Source of the DNA: Bacteroidales bacterium
Lineage (GTDB): Bacteria > Bacteroidota > Bacteroidia > Bacteroidales > M50B96
DNA: 64,000 nucleotides
Direction of reading: 5' to 3'
Assembly (NCBI GenBank): GCA_021740905.1
Contig: JAIOYV010000017.1
Coordinates: 1 to 64,000 of the forward strand
The notes beneath the pieces were generated by a model. That model was not told where the DNA came from. It did no database searches and saw only the letters and a program-made list of their open reading frames with translations. Below, in pieces: positions 52,166 to 61,770 of this stretch (its first letter is position 1; each line of letters starts with the position of its first letter). The position numbers and the translations under genes were made by a program.

Positions 52166-54238
52166 CTACTTCTGTATTACAATCTTTTGTTGATGTACTT
52201 CTTCTGATGTTTCGATTTTCAATATGTAAATGCCGGAACTAATGCCGGAACAATCAATGAAGATTTGATTTTCATTCGAATTGATCAACAATATACTTTT
52301 TCCAGTAATATCGAAAATTTCTATGGTACATTCAGGTTTTCCAGGCACTAATATGCTTATCCCATTGTAGGCTGGGTTGGGGTAAACCAATATTTCATTA
52401 TGTGGCGAATAGGAAACAAACTTCAACACATGTACATCGAGTGGCCCAAACGACAAGGACAAACCCTTGTCGGCAGTAAGCAATTTGTAATAATAGTGAA
52501 GCAATTTGCCGGTATTGTCGACTGTTTCGCGGTAGTTTACCAGTGAGTCAACTATTTTATAATCCTGCCCAGTGACATCCTGGTTGGTTTCAAACAAAAC
52601 TTCAACCCCGATTGCATTTTGAATTTGAGGATCGCCTATTTGGCTAAAATCCAGATCAACATCCAAAATCGGGACCGGGAGCATATTGGCAATTATCAGT
52701 ATAGTTTCATCGCCATTTGTGCGGATTGTATATCGCAAACCATAATTTTCGCTAAAATGATCATTGAAAGTGTGCATCAATGGATGATTTAGTTGAGCAT
52801 AAAAAGGGGCTGGAATTTTAGAATCGTTGATGTAGTCCGGATATTCAGGCACTATCCCATTGACATCAGCATGATCAGTTTTTGTATGAATAACAGAAGT
52901 GTTTTTATCGAGAAAGCCCTTTTGTGAGAGGTAGTTTAATTCCCGGGCCAGATTCGAAAGGTAATATCGATATCTCCGAGGGAAATATTTCCGGTCGAAC
53001 CTATCTTCAATTGTATTGGGGTTGGCCCAAACAGAGGGGTCTTCAGCGTTGGAAATATTCTGGATCTCATTGGTTTCAGTTTCCCATAATCCGGGTAACC
53101 ACCAAAACCATATTCCGTCAACGCCATGTATAATGGAAGCATAAGCCTGAAGCCAAAGGTAATTTGCATTCGGTATGTAAACATCTGTATGTAATGGACT
53201 TTCTAGAGAACCATTGTCATAGTAGGCCATTAAAATATTATGGACTGAATTGGCATGTTCCTTTGCAAAATCAATACTTCCTAAAAACCCCAAATAATGT
53301 TTGCCTCCTTCTGCTATTTGCGAATAGCTTTCGATAGCCCAGGCAATTGGCTCCCAGGTAAAATAAGATCCTTCGAAAAACACATCCCTAGTATCGCTCT
53401 TATCTAAAAGTTCAATATATTCAAAGGGATCGTAGTCGATGGGTTGATTCTGTCCCCAGGAGTTTGTGCTTGTCTGCCATTCTTGGTCATTATAATTATA
53501 ATTGATAGTCGCTCTATGATTTGCCTCCATTATCACCATTTTTTGATGGGTAATTCCGGCATTGCTCAAAATGCTTTTGTACAAGTCCATACCCTCTTTT
53601 ATATTTGAAGGGGGGATTTCGGTTCCTCTAAAATCAATATCTGCTTTTGCCTGGCAATTTTCGTTGACGAGTTTGGGGTGCAAGTACGATGCTTCCTCTC
53701 CAAGATGATGACCCCAAATAATATCCTTGTATTCGTCCTGGATACAAATATTTGTGAAAATGTCGAAAATATTGTGGAGGTAATAATCATAATAGTAGGG
53801 TGGGTTGGGATTATTGTATTCGTAAGGGGTTAAGCAAATTGGATAACTCGTATTACAGTTGTCGTAATCATTGTACCCGGTTCCTGTATAATTTCCTTCT
53901 TCATCCAAAATTGGCCTATAGTTTATCCCCGGCGAAAGCTCGATTTGCATACCATTGTTGCCTGTTAGCTTAATTAAACTTTGAACAACAGCGATCGAAG
54001 TCCAAACGTTTGGGACATACTTATTTATAATATTAAACCCATCTTCTTTGAATACATTTAATGTACTTGTTTTGAATCCGCTATCTAAGGGAGCTTCATA
54101 AACTACCTGACATCCGTTCACCTCATGTACTTTAAATTCAACGCCGAACATGCCAATCTTAAAATCGTTGGTTTGGGCACTTGCAATAAATATGTTCGAT
54201 ACAATCAGAATGAATACTATTGACAGTTTTGGTTTCAT
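52166..54238 (-). CDS. T9SS type A secreted protein, possible TIM-barrel fold, unknown activity
   Basis: A 690-residue secreted protein. Signal peptide about 1-21 (SNIFIASA). The body (about 25-610) is rich in Trp/Tyr/His and has alternating hydrophobic strands and acidic loops typical of (beta/alpha)8 glycosidases. Candidate active-site segments are WGHHLGEEASYL, MVIMEANHRAT and WFWWLPGLWE, but I recognise no glycoside-hydrolase family. The C-terminal 75 residues (LVYPNPAYNGISILVPG through YILKIETSEEVHQQKIVI) are a T9SS type A sorting domain. It is divergent from the tandem DUF5060 genes across 159 bp, so shared regulation is possible. A polysaccharide-acting role is inference from neighbours and composition. 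Confidence 0.78.
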   Translation of the reverse strand: MKPKLSIVFILIVSNIFIASAQTNDFKIGMFGVEFKVHEVNGCQVVYEAPLDSGFKTSTLNVFKEDGFNIINKYVPNVWTSIAVVQSLIKLTGNNGMQIELSPGINYRPILDEEGNYTGTGYNDYDNCNTSYPICLTPYEYNNPNPPYYYDYYLHNIFDIFTNICIQDEYKDIIWGHHLGEEASYLHPKLVNENCQAKADIDFRGTEIPPSNIKEGMDLYKSILSNAGITHQKMVIMEANHRATINYNYNDQEWQTSTNSWGQNQPIDYDPFEYIELLDKSDTRDVFFEGSYFTWEPIAWAIESYSQIAEGGKHYLGFLGSIDFAKEHANSVHNILMAYYDNGSLESPLHTDVYIPNANYLWLQAYASIIHGVDGIWFWWLPGLWETETNEIQNISNAEDPSVWANPNTIEDRFDRKYFPRRYRYYLSNLARELNYLSQKGFLDKNTSVIHTKTDHADVNGIVPEYPDYINDSKIPAPFYAQLNHPLMHTFNDHFSENYGLRYTIRTNGDETILIIANMLPVPILDVDLDFSQIGDPQIQNAIGVEVLFETNQDVTGQDYKIVDSLVNYRETVDNTGKLLHYYYKLLTADKGLSLSFGPLDVHVLKFVSYSPHNEILVYPNPAYNGISILVPGKPECTIEIFDITGKSILLINSNENQIFIDCSGISSGIYILKIETSEEVHQQKIVIQK

Positions 54239-54397
54239 AATTTCAGGGGCTTTGATTATTTCTACCTTTATGTTGAAAAAATATTGTCTAAAGGTAATTA
54301 AAATACTTCATCCGTGGAGGGTCTTTGAAGTCACTTCTATAAATCTTTTTCTTACTTTTACAGCAAATCATCTAAAAATTTCACCTTGGAAAACTGC

Positions 54398-57300
54398 ATG
54401 TTGATAGGTCGGGGCACATTCAGACAGGTTTTGTCGTTCTTCATTCTTCTTATGGCATTGAGTCTATTGCAGGGGAATGCCATCGCACAAGATTGGAACC
54501 AATATCCAAATTCACCCATTATCAAGAAATATGAAAAGTTTGAACTGATCATTCGGGCCGATTATCAAAGCATCAGGCAGCACATCATCCAACCGTGGGA
54601 TAACCCAAACGATGCGGGAAAATTGAACCCATTCAACCCCGATTATCAAAATGAAAATGGGATAAGCCTGGAGGCTGTATTTACTTCCCCTACCGGGATT
54701 CAGCATAAAGTGTATGGTTTCTACATGGAGGACTGGGCATACAACGGCAATCTGAATAACTATTATTATGATGCCCTTACCGATTCGAATCAATACAAAT
54801 GGCGTATCCGTTTTTCGCCTAATGAAGTGGGCAACTGGTCATATAGTTACACCTTCTATTTCTCGGTTCAACCAAGCTTTAAAAGCTATACCAGCGATGG
54901 TAACTTTACATGTGAAGAATCCGGTCACCATGGTTTTCTGAAAGTAGGGCCAAACAATGCCTATTTGCAATTCGACGATGGCACAAGCTTTTTTGGGATT
55001 GGCGAAAATATGGGCTTTGCCAGCCAATTCGATTTTTTAGGCGACAACGTTTCGAATAGTACAAAGATCGCCAAATATAAGGCACACCGAAAACTTCTTC
55101 CTGAATTGTCACAAAATGGTGGGAATTATGTCCGATCCTTTCAACTTATCATGGATTATGCCTTCGACTTTGCCAGTGCAGAACAATATTTCGAAGGCCA
55201 AAAACGATGTTTTGAAACTGAAAATTTTATTGAAGAAGCTGAAAGAGCGGGGATCTACCTACAGTTTAACATACAAGATGATACAGGTTTTAGTAAAGAA
55301 TGGCCTTTTAAGTGGCACGACAATCCCTATTATTCCATTGTCGACAATCCTCAAGACACAACCTATTCCTTCTTTCATACCGAAAGAGTGAAAACTTTGT
55401 GGGAAAGGAAATTTAGGTATATCATAGCTCGCTGGGGCTATTCAAAAAATATTGCCTGTTGGGAATTGTGGAACGAACCCCGAAATTGCAAATACTGGCA
55501 AACCCAGAGCCCGGGAGCAGTACTAACTGATTCGGTAATTGCCACATGGCTAATTGGCAGGGCAAATTATGCCGTAGATCTTTTTAAGCTCGACACAATA
55601 AATTATGGACAACATGCCAACTTTCACCCCATTATGGGTTCAAACAACGGTGACCCATTTGCTGAATTCATGTCGGTCGACTCGAAGAGTGCAATTCATC
55701 TGTTGTCCATGCACACCTATACCTCCGATCGCTTGGGCAATTTTTATTATTGGGTTAAACTTCAACAATATGAAGATCCCGGCACAATTAGCCCGGGCCG
55801 GATAAAAAAGCCGACCAACTGGGGAGAAATAAATTCTGGCAATGCCGATATGAACCGGTGCACCGATATTGAATTTCATAAAAAAATATGGAGTACTTCA
55901 ATGGTGGGGGGATTTTCTACAGGAATGTCGTGGTTTTACCATCATGATCATGCGTATAATAGGATTGCCGGTTATGCCGATATAGCCAGCTTTTTTAAAA
56001 ATGAGGATATGCAGGAATATGGTGCCTTTTTCCCGGGAAGGTATCCCTACAAAAACCTGAATGCCCCGGAGGACAGGGAATGGGAGAAAATGGAAAAGGA
56101 GGGCTATGATTATCCCTATATGAATAGTGTATATATGGTAAACAATTTCAAAAACCGGGGAATGGGTTGGACATCGAACCCAACCCACTATTGGTATAAT
56201 TTCCAGGATTCACCAAATATAGTCTACTGCGTTGATTCCATTGCTACATTACATGGAGATAGATTTGTATTGCCTACTGATGATGATGCCACAAATGTCG
56301 CAATTTACAATGGGTTTAGCAGTACAATTGAAATTAATGGATTGAACCCGGACAATTGGTACAAAGTGGAATGGTACCGGACCCTCAAATTAAAATACAT
56401 TGCAAGCTCGGCATACAAAGCCAATAATGAGGGTCAATTATTTGTTGAAACACCCCAAACAGGTGCTGGCGATATTGACCCAAACGATCCTTATTATCCC
56501 GATTATGCATTTAAATTTTTTGAAGACTTGTGCGGGAATGATTTCCCCTTGTTGCATAATGGTTGGGAAAGGGTATGTGGAAGTGTGAACTACCCCATTT
56601 CTAAATACGACAAGCTGGTTGTGGGCGATTTTGATGGAAATGGAGTGGATGATATTTTAGGATTCAATTTAGAAAATAGGGCAACTTTTTTCAAATATGA
56701 AAATGAGACTTTCAATAATTCATATTGCTGCAACAATGGAAGTTTAATTGTTTGGGACAGCCTTACCAGTTATAGAGACAATATGTGGGTTGGCGATTTC
56801 GATGGTGATGGATTGGATGAAATTTTATGCGCAAAACCATCAGGTCATTTTCTTGCTGTTTTTGAATTCGATCCTTTACAAAAGAATTTTTATAAATTCT
56901 GTGAAACAAACCCGAACCTTTCATGGGAAGGAATGACTGGCTTCAATAATTTCCTGATTGGCGATTTCGATGGAGATGGGAAAGACGAGGTGCTTTCTGC
57001 AAATTATGCAAAACAATGTGTGGCATTGTTTAAGTTCGATGCGACAGGCAAAAAGTTTAAGAAAGAAAGTGACAACTCATGCAACCCGGACAGTTGGGAT
57101 TCGATTTCATCCTTCACCGATTATTGGTGGGTGGGAAATTTTGATGCAAGCAACGATCCTCCCAAAGGTAAAAAGGATGAAATAATCGCCTTTTCGTTTG
57201 ATCCTGAAGTGGAACGATTATTTGAGTTCAACAATCAGCCGGAAGTGAACGCCTTTAAAGAACTTGCTTCACAGGATTTTAAATACAAGGACGACCATCA

Positions 57301-57913
57301 GCTTTGGAATTTTGTAAACAGTCATCCGTGGAGCAGCTATTACGATGGCAACATCACAGTATTGGATTTCGATTCCGATGGAGTGGACGAAATCATGGCA
57401 GGCAATAAGTCTATTTCTGGCTTTACCGAGTTTTCATTGCAAATCGATTCTGCCGGTTTTACAAACATAGCGGGCAACTTTAAAGATGAACCCCAAATTG
57501 CAGATATGCCGGCCCTAAAGATTGAGAATGGCCTTATTCAAAAATTCAGCGATGGAACAAACGATAAACTAATGATACAGATGCCATGCAGGAATGAATA
57601 TTATGTGGGTCTCTATCAAAAAAACGACACCTCCGGTTTAATCAACTTCCCCTCTCCTACCGCAAGCAAACTAATTGACCCCGTTCAAATTTATCCAAAT
57701 CCCACATCAAGCCTGGTTGAAGTAGAGTCGATATTGCCAATCATTCATTATGAGCTTTATGATTTCAGTGGCCGGAAAATGAAATCGGATGAGACGAACG
57801 GATTGTATTATCTAAAATTGAATCTTAACGAAATGCCACAAGGCTTGTATATCCTTAAACTTTGGTTCGATGAAAAAAGCAGCGCACATAAAATTATGCT
57901 GATAGGACAATAA
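54398..57913 (+). CDS. T9SS-secreted DUF5060/GH-A-like protein with FG-GAP repeats, copy 1
   Basis: A 1171-residue secreted protein. Signal peptide about 1-29 (start set at the ATG of MLIGRGTF; an in-frame TTG lies 12 bp upstream). The DUF5060 beta-sandwich covers about 35-165 (YEKFELIIRADY, GIQHKVYGFYMEDW). The clan GH-A-like catalytic barrel (about 180-640) has WELWNEPRN with Glu360 as likely acid/base and NWGEINSG with Glu477 as likely nucleophile. Five FG-GAP/VCBS-like repeats follow (about 735-1000), each with a DFDGDGxDE-type calcium-binding motif, one degraded. The C-terminal 80 residues are a T9SS type A sorting domain. It is probably a surface glycosidase; substrate unknown. Its paralogue lies 89 bp downstream. 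Confidence 0.85.
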   Translation: MLIGRGTFRQVLSFFILLMALSLLQGNAIAQDWNQYPNSPIIKKYEKFELIIRADYQSIRQHIIQPWDNPNDAGKLNPFNPDYQNENGISLEAVFTSPTGIQHKVYGFYMEDWAYNGNLNNYYYDALTDSNQYKWRIRFSPNEVGNWSYSYTFYFSVQPSFKSYTSDGNFTCEESGHHGFLKVGPNNAYLQFDDGTSFFGIGENMGFASQFDFLGDNVSNSTKIAKYKAHRKLLPELSQNGGNYVRSFQLIMDYAFDFASAEQYFEGQKRCFETENFIEEAERAGIYLQFNIQDDTGFSKEWPFKWHDNPYYSIVDNPQDTTYSFFHTERVKTLWERKFRYIIARWGYSKNIACWELWNEPRNCKYWQTQSPGAVLTDSVIATWLIGRANYAVDLFKLDTINYGQHANFHPIMGSNNGDPFAEFMSVDSKSAIHLLSMHTYTSDRLGNFYYWVKLQQYEDPGTISPGRIKKPTNWGEINSGNADMNRCTDIEFHKKIWSTSMVGGFSTGMSWFYHHDHAYNRIAGYADIASFFKNEDMQEYGAFFPGRYPYKNLNAPEDREWEKMEKEGYDYPYMNSVYMVNNFKNRGMGWTSNPTHYWYNFQDSPNIVYCVDSIATLHGDRFVLPTDDDATNVAIYNGFSSTIEINGLNPDNWYKVEWYRTLKLKYIASSAYKANNEGQLFVETPQTGAGDIDPNDPYYPDYAFKFFEDLCGNDFPLLHNGWERVCGSVNYPISKYDKLVVGDFDGNGVDDILGFNLENRATFFKYENETFNNSYCCNNGSLIVWDSLTSYRDNMWVGDFDGDGLDEILCAKPSGHFLAVFEFDPLQKNFYKFCETNPNLSWEGMTGFNNFLIGDFDGDGKDEVLSANYAKQCVALFKFDATGKKFKKESDNSCNPDSWDSISSFTDYWWVGNFDASNDPPKGKKDEIIAFSFDPEVERLFEFNNQPEVNAFKELASQDFKYKDDHQLWNFVNSHPWSSYYDGNITVLDFDSDGVDEIMAGNKSISGFTEFSLQIDSAGFTNIAGNFKDEPQIADMPALKIENGLIQKFSDGTNDKLMIQMPCRNEYYVGLYQKNDTSGLINFPSPTASKLIDPVQIYPNPTSSLVEVESILPIIHYELYDFSGRKMKSDETNGLYYLKLNLNEMPQGLYILKLWFDEKSSAHKIMLIGQ
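54678..55008 (+). repeat. Near-identical block shared with 58262-58592
   Basis: Bases 54678-54798 (121 bp) are identical to 58262-58382 at every position, synonymous sites included. The block then stays above about 90 percent identical to roughly 55008. Flanking coding sequence of the two paralogues is much more diverged. It encodes the end of DUF5060 and the start of the barrel. Confidence 0.9.
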
Positions 57914-57918
57914 CAGTT

Positions 57919-57946
57919 TTGCCTACCGACAAATCCTTTATCTTTA
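57919..57946 (+). promoter_or_regulatory. Promoter of DUF5060 copy 2 (TTG-N17-TATCTTTA)
   Basis: TTG at 57919-57921 and TATCTTTA at 57939-57946 are 17 bp apart, with one mismatch to TAnnTTTG. It starts 6 bp after the copy 1 stop and lies 57 bp before the ATG at 58003, implying separate transcription of the two genes. Confidence 0.5.
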
Positions 57947-58002
57947 CAAAAATTCATCAATTGGATCTTACATTGAGACTAAATATTGTAATCGGACCGA
58001 AA

Positions 58003-61000
58003 ATGACGAGACCATTCCTTGCCAATTTGTTGCTTATCGCATTGTTTCTGCCGATGAGCAATTTGTTTGCTCAGGATTGGGCCCATTATCCAAATTCATC
58101 CACAGTAAAGAAATATGAAAAATTTGAATTGATCCTCCGGGCCGATTATCAAAAAATTAGACAGCGTACCATTGACTTGACGGATGATCCAAACGATCCT
58201 GAAAAATTGAATCCATTCAACCCAGATTATAAAAAAGAAAATGGGATTAGCCTCGAAGCTTTATTTACTTCCCCTACCGGGATTCAGCATAAAGTGTATG
58301 GTTTCTACATGGAGGACTGGGCATACAACGGCAATCTGAATAACTATTATTATGATGCCCTTACCGATTCGAATCAATACAAGTGGCGTATCCGTTTTTC
58401 GCCTAATGAGGTGGGCAACTGGTCATTTAGTTACACCTTCTATTACTCGGTTCAACCAGGCATTGAAAGCTATACCGACAGTGGCAGTTTTATGTGTAAA
58501 GAATCCGGTCACCACGGTTTTCTGAAAGTGGGGGCAAACAATGCCTATTTGCAATTCGACGATGGTACAAGTTTTTTTGGGATCGGGGAGAATTTATACT
58601 CGGCCAGTTTTTGGTCCCAAATGGAATCCATAGTAAATGTACAGGCAAGGATTGCCAGGTATCAAATACATCGCGACCGGCTTGTTGAATTAGCTGCGAA
58701 CCATGGTAACTATGGCAGGTTTTGGACTTCGAGCATTGATTATGCTTTTGATTTCAGAAGCCCTGAACAATACCTTGAAGGCCAGATACGATGTTTCGAG
58801 ATTGAGAACTTTGTGGAAATGGCCGAGCAAAATGGGATTTATTTGCAGTTTGTAGTTCAAAATTCATGGGGCTTTGGGGAGGGAAACCAGGTCCTGGAGG
58901 CCAATTGGGAGATGAACCCCTATAATAATCCGGCCATTCTGGATTCTCAACCCGACGGGGTCTACTCTTTTTTCAAAACCGAAAGAGTAAAGACTTTGTG
59001 GGAAAGGAAGCTGAGGTATTTTGTGGCACGATGGGGCTACTCGAAAAACATTGCCTGTTGGGAATTGTGGAACGAACCCAGGAATATGTTGGCCTTTGCC
59101 CAAAATGCTGCAAACAACGATTCCATTTCGGAGGATCAACTTGCCGATTGGCTTGTGGAGCGGGCTAAAAAAATGGTTGAACTTTTTCCCCTTGAAAATC
59201 AATCGACCTCTGATGATTATAACCAACACGCCAACTTTCACCCCATAATGGGCGCGACCAACAACGACCCCTTTGTTCTGTTCAGACAAGAAGCCACACG
59301 CGGTGTTATCCATTTGTTGTCGATGCATGCTTATGGATCGGATAGAACAGGCAATCATTATTACTGGAATAAATTCAATCAGTTTGAGAACCCATTGACG
59401 ATAGCTGCCGACTGTATGAAAAAGCCTATGAATTGGGGCGAAATCTACGCCGGAAACAGCGAAATGGATATGTGTACCCATCTCGAATTTCATCGAAAGC
59501 TTTGGGCCACGGCAATGGCAGGAGGGTTTTCTACAGGCTTGTCGTGGTTTTTTGGCACCGATCATGGATATGGGCGAATTGTTGAATATGCCGACATTGC
59601 CAGCTTCTTCAAAAATGAAAATTTGCAGGAATACGGTATCACCATCCCGGGTCGGTATCCCGATGATCATTGGTATGATTATTTTCAGGAAAATAAAGAC
59701 AATTATCCATACATGCAAAGCATTTATATGGTGAACAACGATAAAAGCCAGGGAATGGGTTGGACCGAAAACCCTTCGCACTACTGGTACAATTTCCCGG
59801 AAATTGTTGTTTGTGCCGATAGTGCAACCGCCGCCAATGGCGATGCCTTGCGCTTACCAAGCGACGATGATGAGAACATTTATCCTATATATAATGGATT
59901 TGACAGACACATCACAATAAAAGGATTAAACCCCGGCAAGTGGTACAAAGTAGAATGGTACCGTACCCAAAACCTGAAATATTTTGCTAGTACAGCTTAC
60001 CAGGCCAATGACAATGGTGAGATGATCATGGAAACGCCCATGTCGGGTGGCGGGGATATTGATCCAAACGATCCGTTTTATCCCGACTATGCTTTTAAAT
60101 TTTATGAAGATTTATGTGGAAACAATTATCCATTACTGCACAATGGCTGGGAAAGGGTTTGTGGGAGTGTCAATCATCCCATTTCAAAATGCGATAAGTT
60201 GGTTGTTGGCGATTTCGATGGTGATAGTGTGGATGATATACTGGGATTTGATTCGGAAAATAGATCGACATTTTTCAAGTATGAAAATGAAACTTTTAAT
60301 AATACCTATTGCAGCAACGATGGGGATGCAAGTAGTTGGGACTGCATTTCAGCCAATAAAGAAAAAATGTGGATTGGCGACTTTGATGGCGATAGTATGG
60401 ATGAGATTTTAGGTTATGATTCAACAGGTAATCTTGTTGTTTATAAGTTTGATAAATCGTTGAAAAGATTTTACAGAATGAGCCCAATAAATCATGATAA
60501 TTCCTTGAAGGACATGGCATTATATTTCAATTTTCTGATTGGCGATTTCGATGGTAATGGAAAGGATGAATTAATTGCTTCAAGCACCATAAATAACTGG
60601 GTGATTTTGTACCGATTTAATACCCTAAACCATAGCTTTGAGGTTGACCATCATAATTCCTGCCTTATGGCTAACTGGGATTCGATTTCATATTTTACAA
60701 ATTATTTGTGGTCTGGAAATTTTGATAAGAGCAATGATTTGACCTGGACAGCAAAAGATGAAATATTTGCTATTTCGTTTGAACTGGGCATGGCCCGGAT
60801 ATTTGAGTTTTCCAGTTCAGCTTTTCATGAGAAATCCTCAATGCCAATTTTAGACCAACAGGGCTATCAATTGTGGGAATATGTGAACTGCCAGCCCTGG
60901 AATAATTCCTACGAAGGCAACATCATTGTATTGGATTTCGATTCGGATGGAATAGATGAGATCATGGCGGGCAACAAATCAATCAATGCCTTTACCGAAT

Positions 61001-61479
61001 TTTCGCTGCAAATTGTTGCCCCCTATTTAACGACTCTTGCAGGCAGCTTTAAAGATGAAATCCAAATTGCCGATATGCCTGCCATTAAAATTGAAAAAGG
61101 AGAAATACAGAAATTCAACGATGGAATAAATGACATGCTCCTTATCCAAATGCAATGCGGCACCGAATTTTATGTGGGCTTATATCAAAAAACGGACTCC
61201 TCAGGTTTTACCGACTTCCCCTCTCCCACCTCAGATAATATAGTTGATCCAGCACTTATATATCCAAATCCTTCAACCGGTATGATTGAAGTTGAGTCGA
61301 TTTTACCCCTTTTCAATTATGAAGTATTTGATTACAGTGGACGAAAGTTGAAGTCGGAAGAAGTGAATGGCTTGTATTATCTGAAATTGAATTTCAACGA
61401 AATGCCACAAGGATTGTACATCCTGAAACTTTGCAGCAAAGAGAATTGTAACACGTATAAAATCATGATAATAAGATAA
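58003..61479 (+). CDS. T9SS-secreted DUF5060/GH-A-like protein with FG-GAP repeats, copy 2
   Basis: A 1158-residue paralogue of the preceding protein with the same domain order. Signal peptide about 1-22 (LFAQDW), DUF5060 about 28-160, GH-A-like barrel with Glu358 in WELWNEPRN and Glu480 in NWGEIYAG, five FG-GAP-like repeats about 730-995, and a T9SS type A sorting domain at the C-terminus. The start is the ATG of MTRPFLANLL; an in-frame TTG 84 bp upstream is part of the probable promoter. A strong terminator follows, then a tRNA on the other strand. Compared with copy 1, the region after the NEPRN motif (residues about 362-400) has the largest insertions and substitutions, which may change specificity. 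Confidence 0.87.
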   Translation: MTRPFLANLLLIALFLPMSNLFAQDWAHYPNSSTVKKYEKFELILRADYQKIRQRTIDLTDDPNDPEKLNPFNPDYKKENGISLEALFTSPTGIQHKVYGFYMEDWAYNGNLNNYYYDALTDSNQYKWRIRFSPNEVGNWSFSYTFYYSVQPGIESYTDSGSFMCKESGHHGFLKVGANNAYLQFDDGTSFFGIGENLYSASFWSQMESIVNVQARIARYQIHRDRLVELAANHGNYGRFWTSSIDYAFDFRSPEQYLEGQIRCFEIENFVEMAEQNGIYLQFVVQNSWGFGEGNQVLEANWEMNPYNNPAILDSQPDGVYSFFKTERVKTLWERKLRYFVARWGYSKNIACWELWNEPRNMLAFAQNAANNDSISEDQLADWLVERAKKMVELFPLENQSTSDDYNQHANFHPIMGATNNDPFVLFRQEATRGVIHLLSMHAYGSDRTGNHYYWNKFNQFENPLTIAADCMKKPMNWGEIYAGNSEMDMCTHLEFHRKLWATAMAGGFSTGLSWFFGTDHGYGRIVEYADIASFFKNENLQEYGITIPGRYPDDHWYDYFQENKDNYPYMQSIYMVNNDKSQGMGWTENPSHYWYNFPEIVVCADSATAANGDALRLPSDDDENIYPIYNGFDRHITIKGLNPGKWYKVEWYRTQNLKYFASTAYQANDNGEMIMETPMSGGGDIDPNDPFYPDYAFKFYEDLCGNNYPLLHNGWERVCGSVNHPISKCDKLVVGDFDGDSVDDILGFDSENRSTFFKYENETFNNTYCSNDGDASSWDCISANKEKMWIGDFDGDSMDEILGYDSTGNLVVYKFDKSLKRFYRMSPINHDNSLKDMALYFNFLIGDFDGNGKDELIASSTINNWVILYRFNTLNHSFEVDHHNSCLMANWDSISYFTNYLWSGNFDKSNDLTWTAKDEIFAISFELGMARIFEFSSSAFHEKSSMPILDQQGYQLWEYVNCQPWNNSYEGNIIVLDFDSDGIDEIMAGNKSINAFTEFSLQIVAPYLTTLAGSFKDEIQIADMPAIKIEKGEIQKFNDGINDMLLIQMQCGTEFYVGLYQKTDSSGFTDFPSPTSDNIVDPALIYPNPSTGMIEVESILPLFNYEVFDYSGRKLKSEEVNGLYYLKLNFNEMPQGLYILKLCSKENCNTYKIMIIR
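58262..58592 (+). repeat. Near-identical block shared with 54678-55008
   Basis: Partner of the block in copy 1. The first 121 bp (58262-58382) are identical and the remainder highly similar, ending near the GIGEN codons. Outside it the two genes differ at many positions. Confidence 0.9.
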
Positions 61480-61484
61480 TAACG

Positions 61485-61514
61485 AAAAAGTCCTGACAAC
61501 CATCAGGACTTTTT
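61485..61514. terminator. Strong hairpin terminator after DUF5060 copy 2
   Basis: AAAAAGTCCTGA (61485-61496), loop CAACCA, and TCAGGACTTTTT (61503-61514) form a perfect 12-bp stem ending in a T-run, 6 bp after the stop codon. The A-run makes it work on the minus strand too, where it would follow the tRNA. Confidence 0.92.
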
Positions 61515-61524
61515 CTGTTAAAAG

Positions 61525-61611
61525 CGGAGAGACAGGGATTCGAACCCTGGGTCCGCTTGCGCGGACAACGGTTTTCGAGACCGCCCCGATCGACCACTCT
61601 GGCATCTCTCC
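61525..61611 (-). tRNA. tRNA-Ser (CGA)
   Basis: An 87-nt type II tRNA. Acceptor GGAGAGA pairs with TCTCTCC and is followed by discriminator G, as usual for serine tRNAs. The anticodon loop reads CT-CGA-AA, decoding UCG. A long variable arm (GTTGTCCGCGCAAGCGGAC region) and a T-arm GGTTCGAATCC are present. CCA is not encoded after the discriminator. It sits between convergent-type units: the DUF5060 terminator lies just past its 3' end and a T9SS gene lies upstream. Confidence 0.95.
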
Positions 61612-61718
61612 TTTTAAGTGTGGCCATTCAGTAATTAAGGGCTGCAAAAGTAGAAATAAAGCTTAGGATTGCAAACATCAAATTACAGAAACTCATTCAA
61701 AAAAAAACTAAAAAACAT

Positions 61719-61747
61719 AAAAAAGCCCCCTGGTAGTACCAGGAGGC
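61719..61747 (-). terminator. Rho-independent terminator of the lamin-tail T9SS gene
   Basis: On the minus strand GCCTCCTGG, loop TACTA, and CCAGGGGGC (9 pairs, one wobble) precede a run of six T residues. It begins 23 bp after the stop codon at 61771. Confidence 0.88.
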
Positions 61748-61770
61748 TTTTGTATATTTTCAAATCAAAA

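Noticed and set aside
52924-53184. Short overlapping open frames on both strands in the 690-residue gene
   Set aside because: They are small and featureless, inside a gene with a clear signal peptide and sorting domain.
58864-59781. A 305-residue open frame antisense to DUF5060 copy 2
   Set aside because: It is long but runs opposite a clearly conserved barrel-coding frame, and the paralogous gene does not keep the antisense frame open. A by-product of codon choice.
61303-61647. A 114-residue open frame on the minus strand over the tRNA
   Set aside because: It translates straight through tRNA-Ser, giving the well-known spurious PEWSIGAVSKTVVRASGPRV-type protein, and through the antisense of the DUF5060 copy 2 end.
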